Shown piece by piece: positions 6,101 to 8,779 of a stretch of DNA of 8,779 nucleotides. The DNA comes from Anaerolineales bacterium. GTDB lineage: Bacteria; Chloroflexota; Anaerolineae; 4572-78; J111. Position 1 is the stretch's first letter. Each line of letters opens with the position of its first letter. The DNA lies in contig JAAUSP010000307.1 in NCBI GenBank assembly GCA_012032575.1, positions 1 to 8,779 of the forward strand, written 5' to 3'. Under the pieces are notes generated by a model that was given only the letters and a program-made list of their open reading frames with translations, was not told the DNA's origin and made no database searches. The translations under genes were made by a program, and so were the position numbers.

Positions 6101-7711
6101 TCACAACGTTCCCCCGATACTCCAGGGGTTGAACTCCGCCTCGCCCACGCCCTGCGCTTCGCTTTTGGAAGGCTGGCCGGAGGCGACGGCAATCATTAGC
6201 TCAAACAGCTCACTCGCCACTTCGTCCAGACTCGCGCCGGACAGGACGCGCCCGGCGTTGACATCCATATCGTCCATCATGCGTTCATACGTGGCCGAAT
6301 TGGTAACAATTTTGATGCTGGGCGCGGGCTTAAACCCAAAAACCGAGCCTCGCCCGGTAGTGAACAACACTATGTTGCAGCCGCCGGCTACCTGTCCCGT
6401 CGCCGCGATCGGGTCGTAGCCCGGTGTATCCATAAAGGTCAGGCCACGCGCCGTCACCGGCTCGGCGTAACTGTAAACGTCCACCAAAGGCGTACTGCCG
6501 CCTTTGGCCACCGCCCCCAGCGACTTTTCGTAAATGGTGGTCAACCCGCCGGCTTTGTTGCCATGGCTGGGATTGTTATCAATTTCGACACCCATGCGCC
6601 GGGCATATTCCTCCCACCAGCGCACTTTGGCCACCAGCTTGTGGCCCACTTCCGGGCTGACGGCCCGCCGAGTCAACAGGTGTTCGGCCCCATAAATTTC
6701 CGGGGTTTCGGACAGCACCGCCGTACCGCCCTGCCGGACCAATTCATCCACCACCAGCCCCAGCACCGGATTGGCCGTAATCCCCGACCAGCCGTCGCTG
6801 CCACCGCATTGCAGGGCCAGCATCAACTCGGAGATAGGCTGCGAGGTGCGCTCAACCGCATTGACCTGCGGCAGCAACGCTTCCACCGCCTCGATGCCGG
6901 CCTGGACTGTTTTGCGGATGCCGCCCAAATCTTGAATGACCAAACTGGGCGGCCAGTGAGCCGGTCCCGCCTGTCCGTTTTGCCAGCTCAGGCCGTAATT
7001 TTCCACCAAATCGGCGATTTGATTGGTTTCGCAGCCCAGGCCGACCAGGATTGACGCGCCTACGTTGGGGTGGCGCGACATCCCGGCCAGAGTCCGCTGT
7101 AGCAGCACATAATCCGCCCCACCGACTCGATTAGCACAGCCGGAGCCGTGCGCCAGGGCAATCACCCCCATCCACATTGGCATAAGCTGCTAATCGCTCC
7201 GGGGTAAATAATGGGCAATCGTCGCGGCAGGTGTGGGCCGAACAGTTGACCGAGGCAATGATGGCAATAAAATTGCGCGTCCCCACCCGGCCATCGCTCC
7301 GCCGGAAGCCCAGAAACGTGCGGCGTTCGCCTTCGGGGACCAACGTCACCGGCTGCGCCTCGGCTCCAAAAGCGTAATCGCGGGCAAACTCCTGCACGCC
7401 CAGGTTGTGGGTATGAACATGCTCACCCGCTTCAATCGGCCGGGTGGCAAAACCAATCGCCTGGCCGTAGCGGCGCACCAGTTCGCCCGCCTCCATCTCC
7501 GCCAGCGCGACTTTGTGACCGCTGGGAATAAAGCGCTGGACCCGCACCTTATTGGCCGGGCGCTTGGACCGAAATCCAGCACTGTGCCCGGCTGCAAATT
7601 GACCTTGGCAATCGCCACATTATCATTGGGGTGCAGCCGAATCGCCACCTCCGCCAGGGGAACCACTCCCGCCGGAGCCGCCTCGCCAAAATTAATGTTT
7701 TCGCTAGACAT
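6101..7711 (-). CDS. uxaA: UxaA-family altronate dehydratase (frameshifted twice)
   Basis: Enzymes of this family dehydrate a sugar acid (for UxaA, D-altronate to 2-keto-3-deoxy-D-gluconate) in cytoplasmic hexuronate breakdown and need a metal, usually iron. The repaired product is about 536 residues, near the usual 500. An N-terminal SAF domain is visible (AIRLHPNDNVAIA, PSGHKVAL.EMEAGELVRRYGQAIGFA, GEHVHTHNL), then the GarD/UxaA core: RVGTRNFIAIIASVNCS, ALAHGSGC, ALQCGGSDGWSGITANP, SETPEIYGAEHLL, NPSHGNKAGGLTTIYEKS, DTPGYDPIAATGQVAGGCN and TTGRGSVFGFKPAPSIKI. The gene is not continuous. Reading down the minus strand, one base seems missing around 7554-7562 and one extra G (C on the plus strand) sits in the run 7165-7169, so the middle third is read in a different frame and the ends agree again. 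Substrate could also be galactarate or another aldonate. The start ATG at 7711 has AAGG about 12 nt upstream. Confidence 0.8.
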
Positions 7712-7752
7712 AGAGAAATCGCCTTTGATTTAGAAAAGGTAGTTATGTTAAT

Positions 7753-7816
7753 CGTAGTGCGTAGTGCGTGGTGCGTAAACAATGATAACCCAATCGCTAC
7801 GCATCACGTATCACGT
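7753..7816. repeat. Heptamer repeats in opposite orientations forming a hairpin
   Basis: CGTAGTG, CGTAGTG and CGTGGTG lie at 7753-7773, followed by a partial CGTA. On the other side, 7797-7816 reads on the minus strand as CGTGATA, CGTGATG, CGTAGCG. The arms 7765-7777 and 7798-7810 are complementary at 11 of 13 positions across a 20-nt loop, and the two mismatches allow G-U pairing in one strand. It overlaps the stop codon of the molybdopterin-subunit remnant and lies just upstream of the uxaA-type gene; no T run follows, so it is not a standard terminator. Confidence 0.75.
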
Positions 7817-8212
7817 TTTCCGCTTCGCTTGCAACGCCTGCCACACTGTCTCGCTGCGGAGAGACAGGTCGGTGATTCGCACCCCGACGGCATCACGGAT
7901 GGCGTTGGCAATGGCCACCGGTCCGGCGGTGATCGGCGGCTCGCCGACGCCGCGTGCCCCGAAAGGCCCCAGCGGGGAAGGATTGTTGACCAGAACCGCC
8001 TCGATGCCGGGGACGCTGTCGAACCTGGGCAGGCCATAATCCATCAAGCTACCGGTCAGCAGTTGGCCTTCGTTATCGTACAGCATGGCTTCTTGCAGCG
8101 CCCATCCGAGGCTTTGCACCGCCCCGCCGTGAATCTGTCCGTCAACCATCAGGGGGTTGAGGGCAAAGCCGACATCCTGAACAACCACAATATTGGTACT
8201 CTGCTGAGGCCA
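7811..8212 (-). pseudogene. Truncated molybdopterin-binding (large) subunit of a xanthine dehydrogenase/CO dehydrogenase-family enzyme
   Basis: About the last 130 residues of a protein whose family members have roughly 750 are present. VVVQDVGFALNPLMVDGQIHGGAVQSLGWAL, then DNEGQLLTGSLMDYGLP, then NPSPLGPFGARGVGEPPITAGPVAIANAI.DAVGVRI form the conserved C-terminus of the Mo-binding subunit of aldehyde/xanthine/CO dehydrogenases; GARGVGEPP contains the Glu region lining the molybdenum site (family knowledge). On the minus strand a TAA at 8213-8215 closes the frame upstream and family-like sequence fades at about 8190. The next 230 bp show no continuation in any frame, so most of the gene has been lost. 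A GTG at 8188-8186 could serve as a start but would give a useless fragment. The stop codon TGA lies inside the heptamer repeats at its 3' end. It would have been a neighbour of the uxaA-type gene in a catabolic cluster. Confidence 0.72.
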
Positions 8213-8443
8213 TTAATATCTTTCTATAAAATGAAGTAGCTGTAGCCTGACAGTATAACCGTTTTTACGGTTTAGCTCAAATACATATTTGCCTAAATTA
8301 ATCTGCGACATTCGTTAGCTGATGTGCTAATCACGAATAGCGCGAATAGACAAATAGGACGAATTTTCCGGTGAAATGATTCGGAAACTTCGTCTATTGG
8401 TGATATTCGTGATTAATATTTTGGTTTACCAACCTCGATCCAG
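8213..8443. other. Non-coding, AT-rich junction region
   Basis: These 231 bp separate the truncated molybdopterin-subunit gene from the epimerase-like gene. No supported gene is seen on either strand. The region holds a small perfect hairpin, 8257-8262 with 8267-8272 (AACCGT-TTTT-ACGGTT), and the large palindrome at 8328-8415. Its composition is much AT-richer than either neighbour, so it is probably inserted or relic DNA at the break point. Confidence 0.6.
8328..8415. repeat. Large imperfect palindrome, 88 bp
   Basis: The outer arms, TAATCACGAATA at 8328-8339 and its exact complement at 8404-8415, pair over 12 bp. The inner arms, 8358-8370 and 8382-8394, pair at 12 of 13 positions around an 11-nt loop (8371-8381), and the pairing extends outward through CAAATAG (8351-8357) and CTATTGG (8394-8400) with a bulge. 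An asymmetric internal loop separates outer and inner stems. CGAATAG recurs in the left arm. It may be a dispersed palindromic element or a small hairpin-forming mobile sequence; no copy elsewhere in the window was found. Confidence 0.75.
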
Positions 8444-8779
8444 TTATGAATCAAGCTGGCTTAAATCGAGCCGGTTTTCGGCCAAAAGGAGTTTAAAAAT
8501 GTCGAGGGTGGCCCGAATTGCCGCCGGTAAAGGGGTATGTGGAATATCGCCCAGGATCAGGCGCAGACCGCTGTCGTCCAAATCGGCGGGGAAGGCCAAT
8601 GAATTACCGGCGCTGTACGTGACCTGATGGCCGGGAACTTGAGACTGAAGGGCGTCGAGAAAATCAGACACCGTCACCACGTCGTTGCGCAGACTTGCAG
8701 ATAGCCCGCGCCCCCCCATATTCCGCCCCGCGCCGCGCCGATAAACCATGCGGGCCGTATCGTCGGCATACTTGGAGGC
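8444..8779 (-). CDS. NAD-dependent epimerase/dehydratase-like SDR protein, C-terminal part
   Basis: The frame is open at the right edge and ends at TAA (8446-8444); about 111 residues are visible and the N-terminal Rossmann fold with the cofactor site is outside. The tail VVTVSDFLDALQ, then FPADLDDSGLRLILGDIPHTPLPAAIRATLDIFK resembles the substrate-binding end of extended SDR proteins such as nucleotide-sugar epimerases, which turn NAD-bound sugar or alcohol substrates over in the cytoplasm. The first residues, SKYADDTARMV, also fit, but the following GC-rich stretch up to about residue 30 (minus strand, roughly 8745-8690, including a G7 run at 8711-8717) fits poorly; another frame there gives IGAARGG..GGAGYL, which looks more family-like. 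A pair of one-base errors may be hidden here. Substrate cannot be named. Confidence 0.5.
   Translation of the reverse strand, partial: ASKYADDTARMVYRRGAGRNMGGRGLSASLRNDVVTVSDFLDALQSQVPGHQVTYSAGNSLAFPADLDDSGLRLILGDIPHTPLPAAIRATLDIFKLLLAENRLDLSQLDS

Overview
The window looks like a chromosomal fragment from a Chloroflexota (Anaerolineae-like) bacterium, probably from a metagenome. This is inferred from gene styles: a stand-alone GyrA C-terminal beta-pinwheel protein, a secreted TolB/PD40 propeller lipoprotein, a C-terminal domain of the kind found on Chloroflexota membrane glycosyltransferase-like proteins, and sugar-acid and molybdopterin catabolic genes. No rRNA, tRNA or marker protein is present to confirm it. 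No CRISPR array, transposase or integrase was seen.

Layout, left to right. (1) 2-385 (+): 3' end of a beta-sandwich-ended protein carrying an in-frame heptanucleotide repeat. (2) 463-1508 (+): GyrA-CTD-like protein with a canonical GyrA box, split by an apparent one-base loss in a C tract; it has a good promoter. (3) 1705-2202 (+): unrecognised two-TM coiled-coil protein with its own promoter. (4) about 2201-2380 (+): decayed second copy of the 3' end of gene 2, starting exactly at the stop codon of gene 3. (5) 2434-3651 and 3644-4798 (+): AT-richer two-gene type II restriction-modification operon, an SPPY-type methyltransferase followed by an overlapping CfrBI-like nuclease. (6) 4890-5927 (-): seven-bladed PD40/TolB-like lipoprotein. 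(7) 5952-6097: array of nine 7-bp repeats bounded by an imperfect inverted repeat. (8) 6101-7711 (-): uxaA-type altronate dehydratase with two compensating frameshifts. (9) 7753-7816: heptamer repeats in opposite orientations forming a hairpin. (10) 7811-8212 (-): truncated C-terminus of a xanthine-dehydrogenase-family molybdopterin-binding subunit. (11) 8213-8443: non-coding, AT-rich, with a large palindrome. (12) 8444-8779 (-): C-terminus of an NAD-dependent epimerase/SDR protein running off the right edge.

How the parts relate: the only clear functional unit is the restriction-modification pair. The minus-strand catabolic genes (sugar-acid dehydratase, Mo-hydroxylase remnant, SDR) could be remains of a sugar or aldehyde oxidation cluster. 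The window is notable for damage and plasticity: a decayed duplicate, a truncated gene, three one-base frameshifts in or next to short C/G runs, and three unrelated period-7 repeat loci. The frameshifts may be genuine pseudogenisation or uncorrected homopolymer errors; raw reads would separate the two. I do not see convincing evidence for a wholly new defence or mobile system. The best candidates for something undescribed are the repeat families, the coiled-coil membrane protein next to the duplicated GyrA-CTD gene, and the N-terminal extension of the methyltransferase.
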